From Coprococcus aceti (GTDB lineage: Bacteria; Bacillota; Clostridia; Lachnospirales; Lachnospiraceae), in NCBI RefSeq assembly GCF_025567285.1, contig NZ_JAOQJT010000007.1:1-64000 (forward strand): 64,000 nucleotides of DNA, given 5' to 3'. Below are positions 25,145 to 33,930 of the stretch, piece after piece. A model generated the notes under the pieces. The model saw only the letters and a list, made by a program, of their open reading frames with translations, made no database searches and was not told where the DNA came from. A program made the translations under genes and the position numbers. Position 1 is the stretch's first letter; the number at the start of each line of letters is the position of its first letter.

Positions 25145-26236
25145 ATGTCTCAGATATCAGAATATTTTAGAAGCATATTCTTTCCGAATCTTGGGATAAC
25201 CCTCAGAAACATAGGTGACCATATCAATATAGGAAGCTTTGAGGTGAGGTTCTACGGGATCATCATCATGATAGGATTCCTGCTGGCATATGTACTCGTC
25301 ACAAACGAGGCAAAGAGAACAAAACAGAATCCGGAAATGTATCTGGATTTTATACTTATACTTATCATTCCGGCCATACTTGGAGCAAGACTTTACTACA
25401 TTTTGTTCAGACTTGACCAGTATATAGTGCAGGGCGATGTGGGAGCTACACTCAAAGCCATGCTGAATATCAGAGGCGGCGGACTTGCCATATATGGTGG
25501 AATCATAGCGGGAGTCATCACGGCGGTAATATTCTGCAAGGTGAGAAAAGTCAGCTTTGTACTCATGGCGGATACAGCCACTTTTGGAATACTGATCGGA
25601 CAGATACTTGGAAGATTTGGAAACTTCTTCAACAGAGAAGCATTTGGCGCATATACGAACAGTAAGATGGCCATGGCGATTCCGCTTGATTACTACAGAT
25701 CTGATGGCAATCTTGACTATCTGGAGAGAACCGGGGTCATCACACAGAAGATGCTGGACAATGTGGTGAATATAGACGGCATGGATTGCATAACGGTCCA
25801 TCCGACATTCCTGTATGAGTCCTTATGGAATCTTATGCTGCTTGTGTTCTTATTTATATATAGAAAGCACAAGAAATTCAAAGGAGAGTTCGCTCTCATA
25901 TATGTGGGAGGATACGGACTCGGAAGATTTATCGTCGAAGGTCTCAGAAGTGATTCCCTGATGATCGGCAATACAGGGATCAAGGTATCCCAGGTGCTTG
26001 CACTTGTATGCTTTGTAACTGCCGTGGTACTGCTTGTCATAAATTATGTAAGATGTGCCAAGCGTGGCTGGCCTGCTGCAGTTATGGGAGACGCCGCTGG
26101 CACAGAAGTGAAGATTAGTGGCGAATGTGATCCTGCGGATACAGAAGTGGAGACCAGTGGTGAAGCAGACGCTGCCGGTACAGAAGTGGAGACCAGTGGT
26201 GGATCAGATGACGCTGGAGAAAAAAAAGAAAGATGA
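25145..26236 (+). CDS. lgt: Prolipoprotein diacylglyceryl transferase
   Basis: A membrane enzyme of 363 residues that adds diacylglycerol to the lipobox Cys of prelipoproteins. It has about seven hydrophobic helices, the RGGGLAIYGG segment, the signature GRFGNFFNREAFG (about 165-177) and HPTFLYES, all required for activity. After residue about 315 an unusual tail has three imperfect GTEVETSGE-like repeats. The start is ATG 25145 after AGGAGG. It follows ychF by 24 bases. Confidence 0.93.
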   Translation: MSQISEYFRSIFFPNLGITLRNIGDHINIGSFEVRFYGIIIMIGFLLAYVLVTNEAKRTKQNPEMYLDFILILIIPAILGARLYYILFRLDQYIVQGDVGATLKAMLNIRGGGLAIYGGIIAGVITAVIFCKVRKVSFVLMADTATFGILIGQILGRFGNFFNREAFGAYTNSKMAMAIPLDYYRSDGNLDYLERTGVITQKMLDNVVNIDGMDCITVHPTFLYESLWNLMLLVFLFIYRKHKKFKGEFALIYVGGYGLGRFIVEGLRSDSLMIGNTGIKVSQVLALVCFVTAVVLLVINYVRCAKRGWPAAVMGDAAGTEVKISGECDPADTEVETSGEADAAGTEVETSGGSDDAGEKKER

Positions 26237-26376
26237 CAAAGATGCCACAAAATAGCATTTCAGCGCAGAAAAAGTGGCAATAAAAATAATATAACAGGGA
26301 GACAATACAGATAAATACCCACAAGGTGGAGATATCCCCCACGAAATGGGAAAAAACTGGGATTTGTCCCCACCAC

Positions 26377-26427
26377 AAAAAGCCTGTAGGTTTGACAGTG
26401 AAAACTGTTAGATCTACAGGCTTTTTT
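26377..26427 (+). terminator. Terminator downstream of lgt
   Basis: AAAAAGCCTGTAG (26377-26389) pairs with CTACAGGCTTTTTT (26414-26427). It ends the ychF-lgt unit and isolates the division cluster. The 337 bases between lgt and mraZ hold this terminator, the mraZ promoter and the MraZ boxes; no gene is visible. Confidence 0.9.
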
Positions 26428-26461
26428 GCGTATTTGCACACACTTTTTTCATATAACAGGG

Positions 26462-26490
26462 TTGCAATTTGGGGGGCTATAGTATAGAAT
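26462..26490 (+). promoter_or_regulatory. Promoter of the mraZ (dcw) operon
   Basis: A -35 TTGCAA (26462-26467) and -10 TAGAAT (26485-26490) are separated by 17 bases, with a G-rich spacer. Transcription would start just before the GTGG boxes. Confidence 0.7.
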
Positions 26491-26491
26491 A

Positions 26492-26536
26492 GTGGTTACA
26501 AGTGGCATTACTGTGCAACTAAGTGGTGAAAAGTGG
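26492..26536 (+). promoter_or_regulatory. MraZ operator boxes
   Basis: Four GTGG boxes begin at 26492, 26502, 26523 and 26533, spacings 10, 21 and 10, so all lie on one face of the helix. MraZ is known to bind arrays of short G-rich repeats ahead of its own gene. Their place directly after the promoter fits repression by MraZ. Confidence 0.7.
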
Positions 26537-26573
26537 TGATTGAACCGGAGTTATACGAAAGGAGGAGATCGGG

Positions 26574-27026
26574 ATGTCCAGATGCTTATCAGGTGAATAT
26601 GAACATAAGCTTGATGCAAAAGGAAGACTGATCATGCCATTAAAACTTCGTTCGGAACTCGGGGAGTCATTCATGGTAACCAAAGGAATCGACTGCTGTC
26701 TCTATGTATATGGAATGACAGAGTGGGAGGAGTTCGTTGAGAAGCTGAACAAGCTTCCTATGACCAACAGAACGGCCAGAGCCTTCAAGAGAGGTTTTCT
26801 TGCCGGAGCGGTCAAGTGTGAGCCGGATGCACAGGGAAGAATACTTCTATCTCCGAAGCAGAGAGAATATGCACATATAGACAAGGATGTGTATGTCATC
26901 GGTAACGGTGAGAAAGCGGAGATCTGGAGCAAGGAAGAGTGGGATGGCCCTGAGAACATGAGTGATAATCAGGCCAGCATGGACGAGCTTGCAGATGAGC
27001 TTGATGCACTTGATTTTAGTTTTTAG
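26574..27026 (+). CDS. mraZ: Transcriptional regulator MraZ
   Basis: A 150-residue protein with two SpoVT/AbrB-like halves, each with the family motif: LDAKGRLIMP (about 13-22) and PDAQGRILLS (about 84-93). It forms a ring and represses the dcw cluster from repeats upstream of itself. AAAGGAGG precedes the ATG. First gene of the cluster, as usual. Confidence 0.95.
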   Translation: MSRCLSGEYEHKLDAKGRLIMPLKLRSELGESFMVTKGIDCCLYVYGMTEWEEFVEKLNKLPMTNRTARAFKRGFLAGAVKCEPDAQGRILLSPKQREYAHIDKDVYVIGNGEKAEIWSKEEWDGPENMSDNQASMDELADELDALDFSF

Positions 27027-27045
27027 AAGAGAATGGTAATTGATT

Positions 27046-27981
27046 ATGGAATTTGCGCACAAGTCGGTCTTGCTTGAGGAGACCATCGACAACCTGAATA
27101 TCAAGCCGGATGGCATCTATGTGGATGGCACATTAGGGGGAGCCGGACACTCAGAGCAGATTGTGAAGAGGCTTGGTGAGGGCGGCAGGCTTATAGGTAT
27201 CGACCAGGATGAGGATGCCATAGCTGCAGCGTCGAAGAGACTTGAGCCGTATGGGGATAAGGTGACCATAGTCAGGGATAATTACCAGAATTTCAGAAGA
27301 ATATTGGATGAACTGAACATACAGAAGGTGGACGGGATACTCCTTGATCTGGGAGTGTCTTCATATCAACTCGATAATGCGGATAGAGGATTCACATATC
27401 GGGTTGATGCTCCACTGGATATGAGGATGGACAACAGGCAGACAAAGACTGCAAAGGATATAGTCAATGATTATTCCGAGGCTGAGCTGTTCCGTATACT
27501 TAAGGATTACGGAGAGGAGAGATATGCAAAGAGTATTGCATATCATATATGCAAGTACCGTGAGAACAAGGTGATAGAGACGACCGAAGAGCTCAACGAT
27601 ATAATCCGTGGTTCCATACCGGCAAAGGCGAGGAATGGACAGGGACATCCGTCCAAGCAGACATTTCAGGCGATCAGGATCGAACTGAACAGGGAGCTGG
27701 ATGTGCTCAGGGATTCAATAGACGGCATGATAGCAAGCCTGAATCCGGGAGGAAGATTGTGTATCATCACATTCCATTCCCTTGAGGATCGGATAGTGAA
27801 GCTAGCATTCAGGAAAAATGAAAATCCATGCATTTGTCCACCGAACTTTCCGGTGTGCACATGCGGAAGAAAGCCTCTCGGCAAGGTGATAACGAGAAAA
27901 CCGATCATACCGGGAGAAAGGGAGCTTGAGGAGAATTCCAGATCAAAGAGCTCAAAGCTCAGAGTGTTTGAGGCAATTTGA
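27046..27981 (+). CDS. rsmH: 16S rRNA m4C1402 methyltransferase
   Basis: A 311-residue RsmH (MraW), which methylates N4 of C1402 in 16S rRNA. The SAM-binding motif VDGTLGGAGHSE (about 21-32), LLDLGVSSYQ, and the C-terminal ITFHSLEDRIVK are all present. ATG 27046 is chosen over TTG 27040. It follows mraZ by 19 bases in the usual order. Confidence 0.95.
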   Translation: MEFAHKSVLLEETIDNLNIKPDGIYVDGTLGGAGHSEQIVKRLGEGGRLIGIDQDEDAIAAASKRLEPYGDKVTIVRDNYQNFRRILDELNIQKVDGILLDLGVSSYQLDNADRGFTYRVDAPLDMRMDNRQTKTAKDIVNDYSEAELFRILKDYGEERYAKSIAYHICKYRENKVIETTEELNDIIRGSIPAKARNGQGHPSKQTFQAIRIELNRELDVLRDSIDGMIASLNPGGRLCIITFHSLEDRIVKLAFRKNENPCICPPNFPVCTCGRKPLGKVITRKPIIPGERELEENSRSKSSKLRVFEAI

Positions 27982-28008
27982 CAGATATAAATGAAAGAGG
28001 CGATATAG

Positions 28009-28584
28009 ATGGCAGATAGAAGATACTACACAGAGGGTAGTTCTGCAAGACAACTGAATTATGATGACCGGGCTGGACGTAACAGATCCCGCGAAGCTGT
28101 AGTCAGAGGCTCAGCCGCTCCGGCGAGAAGACCACAGCCTTCAGTGAGACCTGAGAGAGCTCCACAGCCGGCGCGAAGAAAGAAACAGGGATCATCTCAT
28201 CTGACTGACAGAGAGAGACGAGAGCTTGCAGCCAGAAAGGCACAGAGAAAGGCAGTTACAAATGCACAAATAAGATATACGGCGGGCATGGTTGCTGCGA
28301 TAATCGTTGCGGTGGCGCTGTGCTGTTATCTTCTGAAACTTACATCAGATGTCAAGTCACAGAAGGAGTCAGTGGCAACGCTGAAGAGCCAGGTGGCAAC
28401 ACAGCTTGACGAGAATGCAAGCTACAGCGCAGGACTTGATTCCATGACAGATCTGGATGAGATATATAATATTGCAACTACTAAGCTCGGCATGGTATAC
28501 TCACAGCCGGGACAAACATTATACTATTCACAGAATAATGATGATTACGTAGTACAGTACAAGGATGTCCCTAAGGCCAAGTAG
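28009..28584 (+). CDS. ftsL: FtsL-like septum protein
   Basis: A 191-residue bitopic protein. The first 85 residues are basic, Arg/Pro-rich and cytoplasmic, one membrane helix follows (about 90-110), then a short coiled coil (VKSQKESVATLKSQVATQL) and an external tail. Sequence conservation in FtsL is low, so the call rests on this layout and on the place between rsmH and a class B PBP. The cytoplasmic part is longer than in typical FtsL. Confidence 0.8.
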   Translation: MADRRYYTEGSSARQLNYDDRAGRNRSREAVVRGSAAPARRPQPSVRPERAPQPARRKKQGSSHLTDRERRELAARKAQRKAVTNAQIRYTAGMVAAIIVAVALCCYLLKLTSDVKSQKESVATLKSQVATQLDENASYSAGLDSMTDLDEIYNIATTKLGMVYSQPGQTLYYSQNNDDYVVQYKDVPKAK

Positions 28585-28621
28585 TCTTAGGGATATTTAA
28601 TTTTTAAGGTGGAAAGATAAA

Positions 28622-30919
28622 ATGTCAAAGAGATCAAAGCTATTTTTAAAAGGGATGAGAAGAAAGACCAAGATCGCATATTTGCTGGTGGTGGGAGTTC
28701 TGGTGGCACTTACCATAAGAGTTGTGTACATCAACGTGGCAAATGGAAAGGAGTATTCGGAGGCGGTGGTTCTGCAGATGGACTACAATTCCACGGATAT
28801 TCCGTATGAGAGAGGCGAGATACTGGACAGAAATGGAAATGTCCTTGCAAACAGTGAGAAGACCTACAGCCTGATACTTGAGCCTGTGAATATTCTGATC
28901 ACGGAGAAGGGAAAGGCGGCAACAAGAGCTGCGGTGCTGGAGTATTTCGATGTGTCAGGAGACGATTTTGACAAGCACATTGCAAATGAGGATTCTTATT
29001 ATGAGGTAGTCCTCAAGGATCTTCCATATACAAAGGTTAAGGCATTTGAGGATTACTGTAAGACCGATGAGGGCGCAGATGTCATAGGAGTGAGATTCGA
29101 GACGGTGTATAAGAGAAATTACCCAAATGGATCTCTGGCGTGTCACCTGCTCGGATACACCGCCAGCGGAAATGTTGGACAGGGTGGTATTGAGGGCTAT
29201 TATAATGACTACTTAAACGGTGTGGATGGCAAGACTTACAGATATATGTCGGGCTCAGGCGGCGTTGACTCGGAGACTGTGGCAGCCCAGAATGGTGAGA
29301 CAGTAGTATCCACCATAGATATGAATATACAGAAGATCATAGAGGACAACATCACTGAGTATATGCAGAATACAGGTGCTAAGCAGATAGGTATCATAGC
29401 AATGGATCCAAACAATGGCGAGATACTTGGAATGGCAAGCTCACGTACCTACGATCCAAATGACCCGATGAACACACAGGCGCTCAGGAACATGACAGTC
29501 ACCGTCACCCAGGAGGTTGAGATCGAGGGTGCAGATGAGAATGCGGACAGCCTGATAAGCGTTGAGAGTGCAAAGAAAAATACAACAGCAACAACGGAGA
29601 GCAGCGAGGATGGCACTACCACAGAATCATCCACAGAAGCGACCACCGAACAGAAGAATGTAAAGACTGAGGAAGTGGAATACGATTTCTCAAAGATGTC
29701 GGATGAAGAGTTCCAGAGCACGATAGATGGATTTACATCAGACCAGTTATATGAGGCACTCAACTATGTATGGCAGAATTACTGTATAAGTGATGTGTTT
29801 GAGCCGGGTTCAACATACAAGGCATTTACCATAGCGGGAGCCATGGAGGATGGAGTGATCTCAGACGGAGATGAATTTCTCTGTGATGGTTCACAGGTCG
29901 TAGTCGAGGGAGAGAGCCCTATTTACTGTAGTTACAGAGCAGGACACGGAATGGTTGACGTCAAGAGAGCTCTGGCTGTTTCATGTAATGATGCGTTGAT
30001 GCAGATAGCGGACAAGGAGGGACCAGAGACATTTGACAAATATCAGATGATATTTAACATTGGTTCCAAGACAGGAATAGATCTCGAAGGTGAGACGACA
30101 GGTATTAAGTACGATGTGGAGAATCTTAATCCTACAGAGCTTGCGACATCTTCATTTGGACAGGGTGTTACAACATCTATGATCCAGATGGCAGCGGGAT
30201 TCTGTTCTGTAATAAACGGCGGAAATTATTATGTGCCACATGTTGTCAAGAGACTTCTGGATTCAGACGGAAATGTGGTTGAGAATATGGATCCGGTGCT
30301 TGTCAGAAAGACCATATCCAAGGAAGTGTCGGATTACATGAAGACATACCTCCAGGCGGTTGTTGAGGAAGGTACAGGATATGCGGCTGGAATAGAGGGC
30401 TACACCATCGGTGGTAAGACAGGTACAGCCGAGAAGCTTCCTCGAGGAAATGGAAAATACGTACTGTCATTCATAGGATTTACCCCTGTTGAGAATCCTC
30501 AGATAATGCTTTACGTTGTAGTTGATGAGCCTCATGTTGAGGATCAGTCAGGATCAGGAGCAGGAGCAAAGCTGTTCAATCAGGTTATGCAGGATCTCCT
30601 TCCATACCTGAATGTATACTCAACAAACGGAGATGATGTGGCTTATGACGGAACGGAGGAGCCGCTCTCATCAGCATTTGACACGGATACAGAGACTGCA
30701 GATACAGAGGCGGCAACAGAGGATGCGGCTGCTGAGGACACATCAGCGGAAGATACATCAGCGGAAGATACATCGACCGACGACACATCGGCGGATGACA
30801 CATCGTATGACGATACGGCAGACGACAGTTATACGGCGGACGATACATGGGAGGATGACAGCGGAACAGGCGACGGCACGGATACGTGGAGCGGTGACGA
30901 GGACTATTCCGGCGAATGA
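28622..30919 (+). CDS. ftsI: Class B penicillin-binding protein (FtsI/PBP2B type)
   Basis: A 765-residue septal transpeptidase. An N-terminal anchor (about 17-37) precedes the PBP dimerisation domain, and the transpeptidase motifs are intact: STYK (Ser397, Lys400), SCN (454-456) and KTG (599-601). It is longer than usual because of a Thr/Ser/Glu-rich insert (about 300-350) inside the catalytic domain and an acidic Asp/Thr/Ser tail of about 90 residues (from about 675) with EDTSA-type repeats. It follows ftsL and probably works with the SEDS protein at 35298. Confidence 0.93.
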   Translation: MSKRSKLFLKGMRRKTKIAYLLVVGVLVALTIRVVYINVANGKEYSEAVVLQMDYNSTDIPYERGEILDRNGNVLANSEKTYSLILEPVNILITEKGKAATRAAVLEYFDVSGDDFDKHIANEDSYYEVVLKDLPYTKVKAFEDYCKTDEGADVIGVRFETVYKRNYPNGSLACHLLGYTASGNVGQGGIEGYYNDYLNGVDGKTYRYMSGSGGVDSETVAAQNGETVVSTIDMNIQKIIEDNITEYMQNTGAKQIGIIAMDPNNGEILGMASSRTYDPNDPMNTQALRNMTVTVTQEVEIEGADENADSLISVESAKKNTTATTESSEDGTTTESSTEATTEQKNVKTEEVEYDFSKMSDEEFQSTIDGFTSDQLYEALNYVWQNYCISDVFEPGSTYKAFTIAGAMEDGVISDGDEFLCDGSQVVVEGESPIYCSYRAGHGMVDVKRALAVSCNDALMQIADKEGPETFDKYQMIFNIGSKTGIDLEGETTGIKYDVENLNPTELATSSFGQGVTTSMIQMAAGFCSVINGGNYYVPHVVKRLLDSDGNVVENMDPVLVRKTISKEVSDYMKTYLQAVVEEGTGYAAGIEGYTIGGKTGTAEKLPRGNGKYVLSFIGFTPVENPQIMLYVVVDEPHVEDQSGSGAGAKLFNQVMQDLLPYLNVYSTNGDDVAYDGTEEPLSSAFDTDTETADTEAATEDAAAEDTSAEDTSAEDTSTDDTSADDTSYDDTADDSYTADDTWEDDSGTGDGTDTWSGDEDYSGE

Positions 30920-30937
30920 TAATTTACACAGTAAACC

Positions 30938-30976
30938 AAAGCATCGAAGGTGCAGATACACCTCCGGTGCTTTTTT
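30938..30976 (+). terminator. Terminator after the first PBP gene
   Basis: AAAGCATCGAAGGTG pairs with CACCTCCGGTGCTTT around a short loop, followed by T residues. It splits the cluster transcriptionally before the second PBP gene, whose own promoter is not evident. Confidence 0.8.
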
Positions 30977-31060
30977 AATGCAGAGATAGATTTGTACACG
31001 AATAGGCGAATACATGAGGCATCCGGCTAATATGATAATAAAAAAGTCCGGGATCAAGAG

Positions 31061-32854
31061 TTGAAGGTATACAGTTATAACAGGCGGAGGATAAAGTTTG
31101 TGTTCGTTATGGCGGCCCTAGCGCTGGGAGTTATAGTTGGCCGTCTTGCATACATAATGCTCTACAGGGGAGAATATTATAGTGAGAAAGCAGATTCCCT
31201 GCATGAGAGGGAGAGAAGCATAAAAGCTCCCAGGGGAAGGATATACGACAGAAATGGCAATATCATAGCGGACAACAAGGCGGTGTGTTCAATATCCGTG
31301 ATACACAGCCAGATAGAGGATGAGGCGGAGGTCACAGAGCTTCTTACAAGATATCTGGATAAGGATCCGGCAGACATCAGGAAGAAGGTGGAGAAGGTAT
31401 CCTCAAGGGAGCTCATAGCGTCAAATGTAGACAAGGAGACCGGAAAAAAGATCAAGGCGGCTGCTGTTCCGGGGATCAAGGTGGACGAGGATTACAAGCG
31501 CAGCTATCCATATGATACCCTTGCATCGAAGGTTATAGGCTTCACCGGTGCTGACAATCAGGGAATACTGGGCCTTGAGGTGACATATGACAGTGTGCTC
31601 ACAGGGACAAATGGAAGCATAAATGCGGTCACGGATGCAAGGGGAATAGAGCTTGCGGAATATTCAGAAACCAGGACAGAGCCCATTCCCGGAAATGATC
31701 TCGTGACAACACTGGATTTCAATATACAGAGATATGTGACACAGGCTGCAGAGAAAGTCCAGATCGAGAAAAAAGCAAACAGGGTGTGTGCAATAACGAT
31801 CAATCCCCAAAATGGCGAGATATATGCCATGGTGGATGTGCCGGAATACAACCTGAACGAACCGTTCAAACTGGTTAAGCCAGAGAACGATGAAGAGACA
31901 GACACAGGGGAAGATGCAGAGAGGAATAACAGCGCATCCGGGACATCCATGTTGCTGCCTACAGCCGGCAATATGGATGAGCTGAACAATATGTGGAGAA
32001 ATTATCTGATAAGCGACACATATGAGCCGGGATCAACCGCCAAGATAATAACACTGACGGCAGCACTCGAGAAGGGAGCGGTCGACAGCAGCTCAAACTT
32101 TTTCTGCCCGGGATATAAGATAGTTGAGGACAGAAGGATAAGGTGTAGCAAGACCACGGGCCATGGAAGCCAGAGCCTTAAGGAGGCGCTCATGAATTCC
32201 TGCAATCCGGCGTTTATGGAGATAGGAGAGAGAACAGGTGTGGATGGCATGTACGAGTATTATCACAAGCTGGGATTGTTCAGTCAGAGCGGAATAGACC
32301 TTCCCGGAGAGGCAAACTCCATCATGCATAAGAAGGAAAATGTCGGGCCGGTAGAGCTTGCCACCATGTCGTTTGGACAGTCATTCCAGGTGACTCCGAT
32401 ACAGTTCATATCTGCAGTGTGCACGGTTGTGAATGGAGGGCATACGGTAACTCCACATTTGGGAAAAAGGATAATAGACAGCAGTAAAGAAACTATTACA
32501 GCCATTGAATTTGACGAGCAGAGACAGGTTATAGATGAGGAGACATCACAGAAGATGCGGGAGATGCTTGAGGCAGTCGTTGCCGAGGGCGGCGGATCAA
32601 AGTGTGCCATAGAGGGCTGCAGGATAGGCGGAAAGACCGCCACGAGTGAGAAACTTCCCAGAGGAACAGGCAGATACATATCTTCTTTTATAGGATTTGC
32701 GCCGGCGGATGATCCTCAAGTCCTGACGGTCGTGCTAATAGATGAGCCCGAGGGCACATATTATGGAGGAACCATAGCGGCCCCTGTTGTGAGAGATATT
32801 TTTTTGAATATTCTTCCCTATTTGGGAATTGACAAAGCCACAAATGAGTATTAA
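31061..32854 (+). CDS. Class B penicillin-binding protein (SpoVD-like)
   Basis: A 597-residue transpeptidase with an N-terminal anchor (about 10-32), the APRGRIYDRNG dimerisation motif, STAK (Ser325, Lys328) and an SCN motif near 380. The third motif reads KTAT (Lys525-Thr526-Ala527) where nearly all PBPs have KTG. In Bacillus a second class B PBP at this place is SpoVD, needed for the spore cortex, but no PASTA domain is seen here. It starts at TTG with only a weak ribosome binding site, suggesting low expression. Confidence 0.88.
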   Translation: MKVYSYNRRRIKFVFVMAALALGVIVGRLAYIMLYRGEYYSEKADSLHERERSIKAPRGRIYDRNGNIIADNKAVCSISVIHSQIEDEAEVTELLTRYLDKDPADIRKKVEKVSSRELIASNVDKETGKKIKAAAVPGIKVDEDYKRSYPYDTLASKVIGFTGADNQGILGLEVTYDSVLTGTNGSINAVTDARGIELAEYSETRTEPIPGNDLVTTLDFNIQRYVTQAAEKVQIEKKANRVCAITINPQNGEIYAMVDVPEYNLNEPFKLVKPENDEETDTGEDAERNNSASGTSMLLPTAGNMDELNNMWRNYLISDTYEPGSTAKIITLTAALEKGAVDSSSNFFCPGYKIVEDRRIRCSKTTGHGSQSLKEALMNSCNPAFMEIGERTGVDGMYEYYHKLGLFSQSGIDLPGEANSIMHKKENVGPVELATMSFGQSFQVTPIQFISAVCTVVNGGHTVTPHLGKRIIDSSKETITAIEFDEQRQVIDEETSQKMREMLEAVVAEGGGSKCAIEGCRIGGKTATSEKLPRGTGRYISSFIGFAPADDPQVLTVVLIDEPEGTYYGGTIAAPVVRDIFLNILPYLGIDKATNEY

Positions 32855-32924
32855 ATTTATCTCAGTCTGAAAACAGTTTAAGAAATACATAGTCCGCGGT
32901 GTGCGGGCAGGTAAGGAGTACAAA

Positions 32925-33884
32925 ATGAATTTAGATTTAAAGATTGTTTTACCGGTAGTGATAGCATTCTGTATCAGCGTGGTGCTGTGCCCTATAGTTA
33001 TACCGTTCCTGAAGAAGCTCAAGTTCGGTCAGTTTGTCAGGGATGACGGCCCACAGGCACATTTGAAGAAGGCCGGAACACCAACCATGGGTGGACTTAT
33101 AATCCTTCTGTCACTTACGATCACGACGCTTATCTATATGAAGAAATATCCGGATGTCCTTCCGGTGCTTTTTGTGACACTTGGATTTGGACTTATCGGA
33201 TTTATCGATGATTACATCAAAGTTGTTATGAAGAGATCAATGGGACTTCACGCATGGCAGAAGATGCTCGGACAGATTGTCGTTACGGGAGTATTTGCAT
33301 ATTATGTAGAGAAGTATTCAGATATCAACAATGAGCTTATAATACCATTCCTTGGCAAGACGGTTCAGCTCAACAGCACACTCTATGTGATACTGTTGTT
33401 CTTCATCGTGCTTGGAACAGTTAATGGTGCGAACTTCACAGATGGACTTGACGGACTTGCGTCATCAGTCACGGTTCTCATAGCCACATTCTTTGCGGTT
33501 GTAGCAGTGGGAACAGACTCAGGTGTTGCTCCGGTTGCCTGCGCAGCGGTTGGATGTCTTCTTGGCTTCCTTGTGTACAATGTGTACCCTGCAAAGGTAT
33601 TCATGGGAGACACAGGTTCTCTGGCACTCGGTGGATTTGTTGCATCAACAGCGTATATGCTCAAGATGCCTATATTCATAGTTATAATAGCTTTCATATA
33701 CTTCATTGAAGTATTATCAGTTATAATACAGGTTGTTTCATTCAAGCTTACAGGCAAGAGAGTGTTCAGAATGGCACCTATACATCATCATTTTGAGCTC
33801 GGGGGATGGCCTGAGTCAAAGGTCGTTGCTATATTTTCTATAGTGACTGCAGTCCTCTGTGTGGTAGGTTTACTGGCTCTGTAA
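32925..33884 (+). CDS. mraY: Phospho-MurNAc-pentapeptide transferase
   Basis: A 319-residue polytopic enzyme that makes lipid I from UDP-MurNAc-pentapeptide and undecaprenyl phosphate. The Asp-rich motifs FIDDYIK (about 96-102), NFTDGLDGLA and the MAPIHHHFE loop near 290 are intact. ATG 32925 follows TAAGGAG. murE, normally next to it, is absent from this cluster. Confidence 0.95.
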   Translation: MNLDLKIVLPVVIAFCISVVLCPIVIPFLKKLKFGQFVRDDGPQAHLKKAGTPTMGGLIILLSLTITTLIYMKKYPDVLPVLFVTLGFGLIGFIDDYIKVVMKRSMGLHAWQKMLGQIVVTGVFAYYVEKYSDINNELIIPFLGKTVQLNSTLYVILLFFIVLGTVNGANFTDGLDGLASSVTVLIATFFAVVAVGTDSGVAPVACAAVGCLLGFLVYNVYPAKVFMGDTGSLALGGFVASTAYMLKMPIFIVIIAFIYFIEVLSVIIQVVSFKLTGKRVFRMAPIHHHFELGGWPESKVVAIFSIVTAVLCVVGLLAL

Positions 33885-33899
33885 TGTAGAAAGGAGAAA

Positions 33900-33929
33900 A
33901 TGGTGCAGTGGTGCACCATGGTGAAATGA
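33900..33929 (+). CDS. Nine-codon leader ORF before murD
   Basis: ATG 33900 with AAAGGAGAA upstream opens MVQWCTMVK and stops at 33927-33929, one base before the murD ATG, which itself lacks a ribosome binding site of its own. A seven-pair hairpin with four-base loop (33901-33918) lies inside it. Translation of murD probably depends on ribosomes ending here. Confidence 0.5.
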   Translation: MVQWCTMVK

Positions 33930-33930
33930 T

